A stretch of DNA of 64,000 nt from Rapana venosa (taxonomy: Eukaryota > Mollusca > Gastropoda > Neogastropoda > Muricidae): assembly GCA_028751875.1 (NCBI GenBank), contig CM054153.1, positions 10,281,636-10,345,635 on the forward strand, written 5' to 3'. This document shows, piece after piece, positions 1 to 10,739 of the stretch. The notes beneath the pieces were generated by a model that worked only from the letters and a program-made list of their open reading frames with translations, had not been told where the DNA came from and made no database searches. Position 1 is the stretch's first letter; every line of letters starts with the position of its first letter. Made by a program: the position numbers and the translations under genes.

Positions 1-2
1 AG

Positions 3-173
3 GGAAGAGAGAAGAGGGAATTCCTAGCACAGAACTTCCAGAAGGTGGCGGATGCTATTTATACTGACAGGCGCCCTGGCATCTCCACAGGTGATTACCT
101 ATTTCAAAACAGCCATACACGCACAAACTTCTCCAAATGGCGCAGTGATCCACAAGTACGACGACTGAGATAA
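3..173 (+). CDS. C-terminal part of an unidentified protein (partial, enters from left edge)
   Basis: One frame is open from the window edge to a TAA at 171-173 and gives 56 residues rich in Arg/Lys and aromatic residues. It contains AQNFQKVADAIYTDRRPG, then STGDYLF and TNFSKWRSDP. The composition looks like genuine globular coding sequence: no low complexity, and balanced charge. The other two frames close early. A polyadenylation hexamer lies 132 bp past the stop, as expected for a last exon. I do not recognise the family and name no function. Because the start lies outside the window, chance openness over 171 bp cannot be excluded; the polyA context and composition raise confidence. Confidence 0.55.
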   Translation, partial: GREKREFLAQNFQKVADAIYTDRRPGISTGDYLFQNSHTRTNFSKWRSDPQVRRLR

Positions 174-304
174 TGCCCAGACCCCTTGTAGTAAGCAACA
201 ACCCCACCATCAACCGTAAAGGTCCCCGGTTAAAACGTTGACGCAGTCCGACATGCACTATCACCAGCAAAGACTTCATCCCGAATTCAAGTGGAACAAA
301 ACAG

Positions 305-310
305 ATTAAA
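305..310 (+). terminator. Candidate polyadenylation signal (ATTAAA) of the left-edge gene
   Basis: ATTAAA lies 132 bp after the TAA at 171-173 and is followed by a T/GT-rich stretch (about 330-355), the usual downstream element. This implies a 3'UTR of roughly 150 bp. Confidence 0.4.
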
Positions 311-814
311 CGTAGCTCTGTGACTCTGCATTATTCTGTTTTCTATTGTTTTGTATCAAATTGTCTGTCTCTCTGTCTCTCTCCCCCCACCCACCCCCCT
401 CCCTCTCATTCTCTTTTTATTCGGTCTGTCGTTTCTGCCTCTTGTTGATATTTTTCTTTACATCTGTGAATGATTTGAAATGATAAAATTTATACAAATG
501 CTCTGCCCCCGCCTCCCCCCCCCCCCCCCCGCACCCCTCACTTGCTATTTTGACAGCTAAAAAGCACACACACTCACTTACACAGATTTACCCAGTACTC
601 TGTGTCTCTTTGCCTAAGTGTATTTGGAAACAACGGACAGCAAAGAGGCTATAGAATCAATCCGGTGTACTTTTTTCATTGGAGAAGACTCTCTCTCTCT
701 CTCTCTCCTCTCATATATATAAATATAATATATATATAGATATATATATTAGTCTTCTATTATTGAGTATATATATATATTATATTTTATATATTATAGA
801 TATATATATAAAGT
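311..814. other. Non-coding, pyrimidine and AT simple sequence
   Basis: Holds CT-rich runs, a poly(C) tract at about 510-530 and an irregular (TA)n block at 709-810. No gene seen. Confidence 0.5.
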
Positions 815-1050
815 TGGAGTTGACACCAGTGCCGACTCCACTCCCCCTTTAAGTCCTTCGGGTGAGACTAAAACCGAGGTCCCAGACGTTTTGCGCGCAC
901 GTTAAAACCCGTTCCGCTTTTCGGAAGAGTAGGTCATTGAGTGCCGGTGGGAACGGATGACAAAATTTACAAAACGGGGACTATTTGTAAAAAAGCACAC
1001 AAGTGCTTATTCCATTATTGTCGAAATAAAAGAATAATAATAATAAAAAA
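815..1050 (+). mobile_element. tRNA-derived SINE, 5'-truncated body and tail
   Basis: The body (GACTCCACTCCCCCTTTAAG, then CTTCGGGTGAGACTA) and 3' part (ACAAAATTTACAAAAC, AGCACACAAGTGCTTATTCC) match copies at 4570-4920 and 12672-13022 (minus) and 29098, 22815 and 50101 (plus). It ends in an (AAT)n-like tail. The tRNA-like head is missing here. Confidence 0.7.
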
Positions 1051-1153
1051 ATAATTAAAATAACGTTATATTTGCTTGAAATTAATACTTGTGATTACTG
1101 ATAGTCCCTTCTGAGGTTAAGGGCCGGATGAAAAAAAGTATGTCAATACTTAC

Positions 1154-1340
1154 AGGTAACCCTTGGGAATAAAGACTCTCTCTCCTGCCCCCCCCCCCCC
1201 CCCCCTCCCCCCCCCCCCCCAACCCCGCGTCCTTATGTTTCTAAAGTACTTTTTTTTGTGTTCCAATGCACACAACTGACACAATAAGAAAAGTATGTCA
1301 TACACTCATAAGGCAACGTACACGAATTGTGTGTGTGTGT

Positions 1341-1395
<55 letters not shown>

Positions 1396-1566
1396 GTAAC
1401 CCTTGGGAATAAAGACTCTCTCTCTCTCCTGCCTCCCCCCCCCTCCCCCCGCGTCCTTATGTTTCTAAAGTACTTTTTTTTAATATTTCAATGCACACAA
1501 CTGACACAATAAGAAAAGTATGTCATACACTCATAAGGCAACGTACACGAAGTGTGTGTGTGTGTG

Positions 1567-1634
<68 letters not shown>

Positions 1635-1660
1635 GTGTGTGTGTAGGAGTGTGTGTGTAG
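1154..1660. repeat. Tandem duplication (~240-bp unit, two copies) with (GT)n
   Basis: AGGTAACCCTTGGGAATAAA occurs at 1154 and again at 1394. The following ~150 bp (CT tract, poly-C, GCGTCCTTATGTTTCTAAAG, GGCAACGTACACGAA) is shared, and each copy ends in a long (GT)n run. The second copy differs by a shorter poly-C tract. Confidence 0.8.
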
Positions 1661-1784
1661 TTTCTTTGGTGCTGATAACAATTCAAAGTCAATTGCTCTT
1701 AGGTACATTCTCCTCTTGAATATGTTTGTAATCCTCCATACACCCAAAAGGGGGGGATAAAGGGATTAAATCTTGAATCTAGGA

Positions 1785-1965
1785 ATGGGAGGACGAAGAA
1801 AGAGGGGAAGGAGGAAAGAGGATAAGGCGGAAGATGATAGAGGATAGAGGGAGGAGGTTAGAGGAAAGAAACAAGGGAGGAGGGATTGAAAAAGAGGATG
1901 GAGGGATGAGGAAGGAGGACGCAGGGAGAAGAGGATGGAGGAAGGATGGGAAGAGGAATGTGATT
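1785..1965 (+). repeat. Purine-rich minisatellite (GGAGGATGGAGG type)
   Basis: Degenerate GGAGGA/GGATAGAGG units in a nearly pure purine strand. The sequence is related to the large array at 62701-64000. Open frames across it are low complexity only. Confidence 0.6.
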
Positions 1966-2142
1966 GTTTGGGGCTCGTTAGGGAAGACTAAGACTACACA
2001 GTCGAGCTTCAACCACAGTACAGATGTGATTTTGAGAGTGTTGCTCAAACTATCTGACCAACATTGCAGGTGCCTGTTTCTCTCAGTCCCGATTTACGCC
2101 GGGATATATCAATGATAAGAAGTGTAGATAAGCTCAGAACAG

Positions 2143-2310
2143 ACATTACTGAACACCACCAAAGTGACCCAGCAGTAGTGCAGGGCCCCTCTGGTCGGTG
2201 GCCCTACGGTGGCCTGACACTGTGATAAGCTCCCTGTGGACTTTTGACCCTAAGGATGTGATACAACAACGAATCTGGGTATGGTAGGGCGTTGAAATGA
2301 GCGGCGTGAC
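2143..2310 (+). repeat. Interspersed repeat, family shared with 13525-13670 and 45485-45740
   Basis: GAACACCACCAAAGTGACCC, GGTGGCC and the end GAATCTGGGTATGG recur in reverse complement at 45485-45740 and 13525-13670. This is probably a SINE or other non-autonomous element; no tRNA-like boxes were seen. Confidence 0.6.
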
Positions 2311-2339
2311 GGGAAGGTCACAAAAAATAGGCAGCAACC

Positions 2340-2431
2340 TCCCCCCCCCCCCCCCCCCCAAACCCAACTAAACCACAGGAGGGGGGGGGGGGGGGGGGAG
2401 GAGAGAGAGGGGGGGGGGGGGGGGGGGGGAA
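2340..2431. repeat. Poly(C) followed by two poly(G) tracts
   Basis: About 20 C, a 22-bp spacer, about 19 G, a short GA-rich break, then over 20 G. The C and G runs are self-complementary. Confidence 0.9.
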
Positions 2432-3077
2432 GGGACACAGGGTGAGGATTTGGAGGATGGAGGCTATAAATGAGGAGGATGGAGAACATTGGGAGGAGGA
2501 ATGAGGAGGATGATGAAGGCTGTAAAAGAAGAGGTTGGACTGAGGAAATATATATATTACAATTGACTGATAAAAATCATTCATCTATTCTATTCATTTC
2601 ACCTAACTTTTTTTTGTTTGTTTGTTTTTTCTGCTTACTTTACCTTTTCCTCACTTTTCTGCAAAACTCTCTCGTTGTTCATTCTGACACCACTACTCGG
2701 AAAACATAATATTATCTGAATCTGTTATCACTGTTGCAGATTGGAGGTACCAGTGAGAGAGCAGAAGTTTGCAAAAGGAGCTACACTAGGGTGAAAAACA
2801 AACACAGCAACAACAAACACAGCAACAACAACACAGAAAACTTGAACACTCACAGCTGCAACCAAACAAACATTTTAGGAATGCCTGGACCGCCGAAGCC
2901 TTATCATTAATTAACGGTGCAATACATAACACTGAATCAACAGTTGCAGATCTACTAACAGCAACTCTAGTGAATACCGTAGCATCAACAATAACAGGCA
3001 GCAGCAGTGACAGCAAAAGCCACCCAAAACAGATGGAACATCCTCAAGGCACAAACTTGACCCAACTTTTTTTTTAG

Positions 3078-3078
<1 letters not shown>

Positions 3079-3112
<34 letters not shown>
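3079..3112 (+). repeat. (CA)17 microsatellite just 5' of the ZIP start codon
   Basis: A dinucleotide run ending in CACAG directly before AGTCACAATGG, so it lies in the 5'UTR or ends a 5' intron (the run supplies a pyrimidine-alternating AG acceptor). Confidence 0.9.
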
Positions 3113-3116
<4 letters not shown>

Positions 3117-3120
3117 CACA

Positions 3121-4296
3121 ATGGATATCATGTACAGCAAAATCATCTCGGGATGCATCATCTTCGTGCTGACCGTGGTAAGCGGCTGCGGACCTTACGT
3201 GCTCCTCCGCCGGTTCTCGCACACGGGGTCCCGACACAGGAGCAAGGCAGCCGCCAGGATCAACAGCACTCAAGCCTTCGCCTGCGGCATCTTCATCGGC
3301 ACCTGCCTGCTCCACCTCCTGCCCGAGGCGGCTGAAGACATTGAGAAGTCCATCACCTCGGATCTCCCCATCTGCGAAATGCTGGTGGCTTTTGGCTTTC
3401 TGCTTCTGCTCGTCACGGAGAACTTGATTTTAGCTATTCACCACAGAGGAGGAGGAGACGGGAACAGCGTAGACAGGGAGCACTCGGCGAGCGTGTCTGT
3501 TGATGAGACCGGTGTGAACGACAGTAGCTATCGTTCTAACGAAAGGAGAACGTTGATGGACGGTTCGGCTGCTCCTGCCGGTCCAAGCTACGGCTCTATG
3601 AATAATGCCGGAGACGGTCAAACTGGAAAGAACGGTTTCACAACACATATAGAAGGCAAAAACTCCTTAAACGATTACAACAATCCCCGCAACCTCCTCA
3701 ACGATAGGCAGACGGAGGAAACGCAACCGTACGCCAACCAAGCAGGCGGAGCTCACGAGTCCAAACCGACATCCGACAGAGCGAACACTACAATGCAGGA
3801 GAAAGAAACAGAGATGACAGAAGCGGGGAACAAGACGGCGGTGCTGAAGTCTTTCGTGCTGCTGTTCGCCCTGTCGCTGCACACGGTGTTTGACGGGCTG
3901 GTGGTGGGTCTGCAGTCGGACCAGACAGAAGTGTGGACCTTGCTGGCCGCGGTGGGTCTCCACAAAGTCCTCATCGCCGTCAGCATCGCTCTCAGCCTTC
4001 TGGAGTCCCACTACAACCACCCAGCCGCCAGCCTCCTCTACCTCTTCCTCTTCTCTCTCGTGGCGCCCGCGGGGTTAGCCGTCGGCGTCATTTTAACGGA
4101 AACGGACTTCGACACGCATGCACAGACACTCGCTTCCGGCGTGTTGCAAAGCGTGGCCACGGGGACGTTCATGTACGTGACCTTCGTGGAGTGTCTGAAA
4201 GGACGCTTTGAGGGCAGGGACCGTCTGCTGAACGTCTTTCTCGTCCTGGTCGGGTTCGGACTGGTCTGTGGTCTCCGAGTTGTCTTGCCTGGCTAA
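3121..4296 (+). CDS. SLC39A1/2/3-like: ZIP-family zinc transporter (SLC39A1/2/3 group)
   Basis: A single uninterrupted 391-codon frame starts at ATG in a good context (CACAATGG) and ends at TAA. ZIP proteins move Zn2+ (and sometimes Fe2+) into the cytosol across plasma or organelle membranes. The layout fits ZIPI: hydrophobic segments near residues 8-29, 49-68 and 84-106, with HLLPEA at 65-70; a hydrophilic, Ser/Asn/Glu-rich loop at about 108-240; then TM4 with LSLHTVFDGLVVGLQ (His254, Asp258) and TM5 with GLHKVLIAVS (His281), the metal-site helices; then three more segments ending at LPG. The central loop is longer than usual and poor in His. Asp258 stands where human ZIP1-3 have Glu, and Lys282 follows His281. 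Vertebrate paralogues have introns; none interrupts this frame, so a retrocopy origin or a 5'UTR-only intron is possible. Assignment among ZIP1, 2 and 3 is not resolved. Confidence 0.93.
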   Translation: MDIMYSKIISGCIIFVLTVVSGCGPYVLLRRFSHTGSRHRSKAAARINSTQAFACGIFIGTCLLHLLPEAAEDIEKSITSDLPICEMLVAFGFLLLLVTENLILAIHHRGGGDGNSVDREHSASVSVDETGVNDSSYRSNERRTLMDGSAAPAGPSYGSMNNAGDGQTGKNGFTTHIEGKNSLNDYNNPRNLLNDRQTEETQPYANQAGGAHESKPTSDRANTTMQEKETEMTEAGNKTAVLKSFVLLFALSLHTVFDGLVVGLQSDQTEVWTLLAAVGLHKVLIAVSIALSLLESHYNHPAASLLYLFLFSLVAPAGLAVGVILTETDFDTHAQTLASGVLQSVATGTFMYVTFVECLKGRFEGRDRLLNVFLVLVGFGLVCGLRVVLPG

Positions 4297-4352
4297 GTGG
4301 GAAAGTCTAAGTCATAACAGTAGTAATTACGACGATGCAGAAAGGTTGAGTG

Positions 4353-4358
4353 ATTAAA
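4353..4358 (+). terminator. Possible polyadenylation signal (ATTAAA) of the ZIP gene
   Basis: ATTAAA occurs 57 bp after the stop and is the only hexamer-like signal seen close by. A GT-rich stretch begins only near 4500, so a later site is possible. Confidence 0.3.
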
Positions 4359-4566
4359 AGTTTTGAAGGCCTACTTTGTGAGCCGTTCCACACTGTGTGG
4401 GGAAAAATCCACATGGTGCTGTCTTCGTCTGGGGCGTATCTGATGTCTTTTATCATTGAATGACAATAGGACACTTTTTGTATGTGTTAGATGTGGGATT
4501 TGTTATAGCTTTGTGCGTGTGTGCTCATGTGGACGCATGTGTGTGCAAGTGTGTGTGTGAGAGTGT

Positions 4567-4920
4567 GATGTGTGTGTTTATTCTTTTATTTCGGGGATAA
4601 TGGTATAAGCACTCAATTGCTTTTTTAAATCCAGCCCCCGTGTGTGAATTTTGTCCTCTGTGTGTGTATTTTATTTTATTCTTTTAAATCGAGGATAATG
4701 GAATAAGCACTTAAGAGGGTTTTTTTTACAACTAGTCCCCGTGTGTAAGCGGTTTTGTAAATTCTGTCATCTGTTCCCACCGGCACACAATGGCCTACTC
4801 TTACGAAAAGCGGAACAGGATTTAACGTGTGCGCAAGATGTTCTGCATACATTCGCACACGGGGCATCGGTTTATAGTCTCATCCGAAAGACTTTGGGGA
4901 GAGTGGAGTCTGCGCGGCGT
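4567..4920 (-). mobile_element. tRNA-derived SINE, minus orientation, with an extra partial 3' copy
   Basis: 4676-4920 reads as the reverse complement of the 815-1050 family (GGATAATGGAATAAGCAC, CAATGGCCTACTCTTACG, CATCCGAAAGACTTTGGGGA). The segment at 4567-4665 repeats only the 3' end (GGATAATGGTATAAGCACTC), so two copies or a tail duplication are nested. Confidence 0.7.
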
Positions 4921-5012
4921 GCGTGTGTGTGTGTGTGTGTGTGATATTGTTTTGTGTAATGGTGATTTAGATACACGCGGAGTCATACCAAATCACCAAT
5001 GTACACACCCCA

Positions 5013-5015
<3 letters not shown>

Positions 5016-5081
<66 letters not shown>

Positions 5082-5128
5082 ATATATATATATGTATATA
5101 TGCATATATGTATGTATGTATATGTATG

Positions 5129-5208
<80 letters not shown>
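5016..5208. repeat. Compound microsatellite (CT)n-(AT)n-(GA)n
   Basis: A (CT)n run is followed by AT/TATG-rich sequence and then a (GA)n run. The outer runs are complementary, so the block is a ~190-bp quasi-palindrome. Confidence 0.9.
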
Positions 5209-5211
<3 letters not shown>

Positions 5212-6240
5212 CTGGCTCTGTCCTTAGTACGTTCAAAATTAATATACGGACAAGAAGTTTATTTTTCTGCTGTAGATTATCTCCTTAAAAAATTACAAAG
5301 CATAGACAGTAAAGCCATAAAGATAGCACCTGGTGTTCAAGCTCATGAAAACACAGCTAATGCTTATAAAAAAAATAATTTTTAAACACTTACTATCTCT
5401 TTCTAAAATTTTAAAACACTTACTATCTCTTTCTGATCAACGAAAACTGGCGGTATCAAAATATATGGTGCGTAGTCTCTCTATTCCAAACTCAGTAACA
5501 GAGGAAATATTTATGAATATGGACACTAATTTTCCAAAACGAGCATGTAATATTTCATTTCTGCAGCCAATTAAAAATTATAGATAAATTTATGACAGAA
5601 AATGGCATCAATATAGCAGCAATTTCAATTTTACTGGTTGTTCCCAAATTTCCTCCTTGGGAACATATTTTAGCTAAATTTGACACCGACTTCCCGGAAA
5701 TAAAGAAAAATGAATATCAAAATCTCCTCAGTTGATGTAACATGTCATGTTGAAAGTAATGATTCTAATCACCAAAAAGTGTATACTGATGAATCTGTAT
5801 TAGAAACAGATAAAAGTAGGGCAGAATTTGTGATTTCGGCTTTAAATGTACAAAAATCATTTCGTTTAGGAGAACATTTTTCTATTTTTACATCTGAAGT
5901 ATTTGCAATCCTTATGACTTTGAATTTATTGTCTGATACTGCTTTTGATGTTTGCCAAATTCTGTTTTGCCTTGACTCAAAAGCAGTGTTAATAGCATTA
6001 AAGACATGGCATTAGGAAAATAAGGAATTATATTTTATTTGAGATTAAATTCCTGATACATTGGATTACAAGCAGAGGCATCAGTACAACTTTTTGCTTG
6101 ATCCCTTCTCATTGTGGAATTTAATCGAATGAACTGGTTGATTCTTTGGCAAAGCAAGGTGCCTCTATGTGCAGTACTGAAGTGTTTGCTTCTAATCTAG
6201 CAATGTCGTCGAATGAAATGTATTCATTCTAAGATTTCTT
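5212..6240 (+). mobile_element. Decayed non-LTR retrotransposon (I-type), RT end plus RNase H
   Basis: Broken frames carry the end of a reverse transcriptase (SKLIYGQEVYFSAVDYLLKK, about 5233-5300). After a linker (5450-5720) comes an RNase H domain: YTDES (about 5788), IFTSEVFAIL (about 5885) and LDSKAVLIAL (about 5970) correspond to the D, E and D carboxylate motifs. A further HCGI...ELVDSLAKQGA block follows around 6110-6165. The usual YTDGS is YTDES. Stops and frameshifts separate the pieces, so it is dead. The element also seems to resume after the microsatellite at 6477. Confidence 0.75.
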
Positions 6241-6340
6241 TTTTAAACTAAAAAAACACACCAAAAAACAAAAAACCAATATCAACAGTTTTCTGGCCCA
6301 CAGAAATTTTAAATTCAAATACATAAACTGAGATTTAGTG

Positions 6341-6358
6341 TGTGTGTGTGTGTGTGTG

Positions 6359-6403
<45 letters not shown>

Positions 6404-6412
6404 TGTGTGTGT

Positions 6413-6476
<64 letters not shown>
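6341..6476. repeat. (GT)n-(GA)n compound microsatellite
   Basis: About 90 bp of GT with TGTTG and CTG breaks runs directly into (GA)22. It sits inside the decayed LINE region. Confidence 0.9.
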
Positions 6477-6477
<1 letters not shown>

Positions 6478-7212
6478 CTTCCTATTGAAGACGGGCATTT
6501 TCATAACATCCTACGGAAAGAAAGACTTATGCTCAAAATGCTATAACTATGTCTTATCTAGGGGATGAATTTAACCATGAAATACCCCTATTTCAACCAT
6601 TTGTTTTACAACGAATGCGTATTCCTAGGCATTTACCTCAACCATGTCAAGTTGTCATTGATTTTTTTGCTGGCTGGTAAAAAGTAAACCTCGAAAAGCT
6701 CTTCTGTCTCTGTCAAAATTCATCAGAGTTGCTGGTATATTTTGAAAATGCAACCTATATTTTATAACTAAGTTAACTTTTTCGTACGACTTCCACTAAA
6801 ATTGCATTTAAAAAAAGATTGGTGTCATTTTTGCGATTTTCTTTTACTTATCATTTTACTATTAATGCTCCTTCCCCGCTAAACACTAAATTTTCAGTTC
6901 CTGTTGGTACTGATATTTGGTGGTGGTGGTGGTGGTGGAGCGGGGCGGGGGCGGGGGCGGGAAGGATGGGGGGGGGGGGGGGGGGGGCGTTGCTGTAAAG
7001 TTTGCTTTCTTATTAAAATTCTCCACGCGCCGAAAGCGGTGAAAGATATCAAATCTGTAAAACCCTAAAAATTCTTGTGTAAAACTTGTGAATGCATGTA
7101 TGTGTGCGCGTGCGTATGTATGTGTGTGTGCATATGTGCACACGCGTGTGTGTGCTTATGTGTGTTCTTTCTTTAATGTAACGTCTGTTCACTACAGGTG
7201 ATATTAGACGAA

Positions 7213-7214
<2 letters not shown>

Positions 7215-7297
<83 letters not shown>

Positions 7298-7321
7298 TGT
7301 GTGTGTGTGTGTGTGTGTGTA
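7215..7321. repeat. (GT)n microsatellite
   Basis: Over 100 bp of GT with one GCGC break. A (GGT)n and G-rich block lies 5' at 6918-6988. Confidence 0.9.
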
Positions 7322-7509
7322 CGCACGCGCGCATGTATGTTTGCATGGATACGTGCGTGCTTGCGCGTGTAATTATAAACTATGTGTGTGTGGTGGTCTT
7401 GACAGAACTGTACTGTAAGCTTCCTTTTAATGACACATCCCAACATCAAACGGGCCTGAGAGATAGGCTACAGACACCTGCAGCACTGCTCAGGTAATTT
7501 GAACAACAC

Positions 7510-7720
7510 TCTAAAAAGCTCGTCCGTAAAGTGGATGAAGCTCGACTGTGTGGTCGCAGTATTCCCAATGAGCCCACAGCACACTCACTCTGGGTAGGAG
7601 CCAACCAGAGTCATAAAAATCCCTATGACTATGGGACTCAAACCCACGACCTTCCAGCCCGTAACCCAAGGCGCTGTCCATTGTCCGTGGCAGCTGGTAA
7701 TGCCACAAATATTAATGCTG
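7510..7720 (-). mobile_element. tRNA-derived SINE (second family), minus orientation
   Basis: In reverse complement it starts TACCAGCTGCCACGG and has a B-box-like GTGGGTTTGAGTCCC. It continues with GGGATTTTTATGACTC and CATTGGGAATACTGCG and ends CACAGTCGAGC. The copy at 45930-46118 has the same order. Confidence 0.7.
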
Positions 7721-7993
7721 CAAAATACGAAGCAAATCACCAATAAATCTACTCTGTTAAATTCATATTTTAAAGCCGATAAAAATTAATGTTGTGTGCT
7801 TGTCACCCACTGCTGGGCTCTTTTCCAAAAAAAATATTTTTAAAAAAAAGATCTTTTAATACCCGAATAACACTGCAAAACAAATAATGTGTTTGGGGAA
7901 AAAAGCTGTTTGAATTACAACTTTACGAGTGCTTTCTTGTATTATTTTGAAGATTTTTTCACTGTTTACGTCTTTATTTTCTTCATAAGCTAT

Positions 7994-7995
<2 letters not shown>

Positions 7996-8035
<40 letters not shown>

Positions 8036-8050
8036 ACACACACACACACC
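7996..8050. repeat. (CA)n microsatellite
   Basis: A CA run with a single ACCAC interruption. Confidence 0.9.
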
Positions 8051-8454
8051 TTAACTGCTCGATTTAAACCAGTCCAAAATATAGCTAATCTTGGAGTGAA
8101 CAGAACAGAATACACGTTTAACCAACTTTCATTTTTAAAATAAACAACAAGAAAACAACCATGGAGGGGGCGAAAACAAAACCCATACAATTAGCTATGA
8201 TAAGGTGTAAGAGAAATAACTCGAACAAATACCTCTGAGCAGGGATTGTTTCCCTTTTAATGAAAAGGCTGGCCCGAGCCGAGCTGCATGTGCTGTGTCG
8301 CTGATAGAAAACAATGTGTTATGCAATTCAAAGATGGTCACGTTTGGACCAGGCTCGCGCAGTTGAAGGCCTTAAAATTATCATTTAATAATTAGATAAT
8401 CATTTAATGACACTACACAGGGGGGTCATAGCATCGGGCACGTCATCTGACGGT

Positions 8455-8575
8455 GACTGAGGCCTCCATCCTCCTTCCCCTATCCCCCTACACCCTCTCC
8501 TCCCTCTTCCTACAGCCTCCATCCTCTTCCCCTTATCCCCCCTACACGGCTACACCCTATCCTCCATCCTGAAAT
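8455..8575 (-). repeat. Pyrimidine-rich minisatellite (CCTCCATCCT type)
   Basis: CCTCCATCCTC, CCCCTATCCCCCTACA and CCTACAGCCTCCATCC are the reverse complement of the unit of the array at 62701-64000. Confidence 0.65.
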
Positions 8576-8644
8576 GAATAATGGGATCTGTAACGTACGT
8601 ATCTGATCTTCTACATGCATATACACACAAAGGGAATTATGACG

Positions 8645-8790
8645 TTGGCAGGCCTGCACCTGATGTTGACCTGGGACATCATAAAAATCCCCACTCTTAA
8701 TTCACCACACCACCGAGATTCAAACCCATTAGTCCATGGGCCTATTGAAACTGAACTGTCTCAACCACTTGGCTGTAGCATCCGTCGAAT
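8645..8790 (-). mobile_element. tRNA-derived SINE fragment, minus orientation
   Basis: The reverse complement has CCAAGTGGTTGAGACAGTT (A-box region) and AATGGGTTTGAATCTCGG (B-box region), then GGGATTTTTATGATG, as in the 7510 copy. Confidence 0.6.
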
Positions 8791-10705
8791 AATCGTATTA
8801 ATTCCCCTGTATCTCTCTCAACTTTGTTAACTTTGAAGTCAGTTTCTAAACAATAATTATAGCCACCACTCTTGCTTTGAATTTACATCTTCCAAAATAA
8901 CATTTCTAGCCCCACTTAGCTGGGATATTTTACCTTCAAACTGTGTATCTTGCAAACATTACACTGAATATATTTCTGTCTAACATAATGAAAAATGCCT
9001 GGTCTTTCCCCTAGACTGCCAAGTCCCTAACAGTTCAATGAAGAAAGGGTCAAACTACTATCAACATATCTCCTGCCAGTGTTTGTAAAGAAAATTTTTT
9101 ACAGATTTTCATTGACAAGATCTGTACTTTTTTCTTTACATCCAGGCGACATGATCACTTTATTTCATGAGCCCAAGTTAGAATGTTCATCCATGATGAG
9201 GAAAATTAGAGGAGGAAGCGACCCTGAAGAAACAAAATAAAAGACAAGTAGAAAAACAAGACAGATGTATGTGTGAATAATGCTTCATTAGTACATAGTT
9301 GTTTTAGTTTTATGCAACTCCCAGTCAAAACATGATAAGATGCATCTTCTCACATGGCATTAGTGCAAATGAAGAGCTCTGTCATTTCCACAATGCACAC
9401 ATTATGGGTGTTTTATAACTTTCATATAAAACGTATGTTTACAATTATATACATACACATGCACGTGCATACACACACCCAGGTACATACATCAAAAGTA
9501 AAGCAGTAAAAGACTGAAGTATGCATAATAATGACAATTATGATATGTGTTGTTTGCCTGCTCATTTGTGGGTTTGCCTGACTGGCTCACTCACTGAAGG
9601 AGATACAAAACCAGTGTCAAATATAAAAACTAAAAACCTCAACAAATATCCTGCTAGATGTCCATTCTTATCTTTGAAGTAATCAGCCACACAGGGATAA
9701 TAAGAGTCCTACTCTATTGCATTCACAGCTGAATCCTGATCTATAAAGCATAGAATAGATTATTATTATTATTCTGAAGTTTGAGCAGCCTTAAACATGA
9801 TGATTAATAAAAGAAAAACAATGCATTTGTAGACATGTTCCATGATCCACATAAACAACACAACAAAGTTGCACAAGCCACAGTGGCTCTTTTAAATTCA
9901 CTCTCGTTTTATAGTCTTTTTTGTTGCCAACTTCTTTAGATCCATACATGAAGTTCGATAGATCCATATTCAAGAAACCCAAATGGAAAGTAAGTAATAA
10001 ACTACAATTAGCAGTAAACATGTTTTACTGTCATTACAATCAAAATTAGACGTAATGGGAGTAACAGTGCATCTGTCAGCGGCAATATTGCAGAAAAAAA
10101 ATCAATCGAACTGTGGGTATGGGATGAGGGAGAGAATAAGTGGGGACACACACATACGGAATCTAAACCAGTCACATTTAACAAATACTGACAAACATAC
10201 CTTACACATGGGTACCAACATTTCTTATTATACTCACTCAGTTTGACCTGAAGCCGTGTGACTCTGCTTTCAAATAACACCACAATAACTTTCTCACCAC
10301 ATTTTTTGTGACTCCCAAATAGACCACTTTAACACTCCAGCTTGAGATTTCGGTTTTGTCAGGAATGTGTTTTTTGCTCGTTTCAAATGGCATTTTTTAA
10401 CGTATAAAAAAAATGCACATGCACCGTGTACTTAGTTTTAGGCACCAGGTAGTCATGAAAAAGTTGGAAATAATCATCAAATGAGGATACCTTTTCTACA
10501 GTGTTGGTCTTGCACTTGCGCAGTTAGGAATGAGGCAGACGACAAACGACTAAGAAATCTTTAAAAAGTCAAACCAACAAAATTAGTGCAAATTCCCATG
10601 ACTTTTGAGTCAGGGGCTAGTCTTTCACAAAATGTGATTTTATTTCCCTGGATGTATTAGTGCATGTGGTATGAATGCAAGAGTGATGTAGGAAAACAGG
10701 AACAG

Positions 10706-10739
<34 letters not shown>

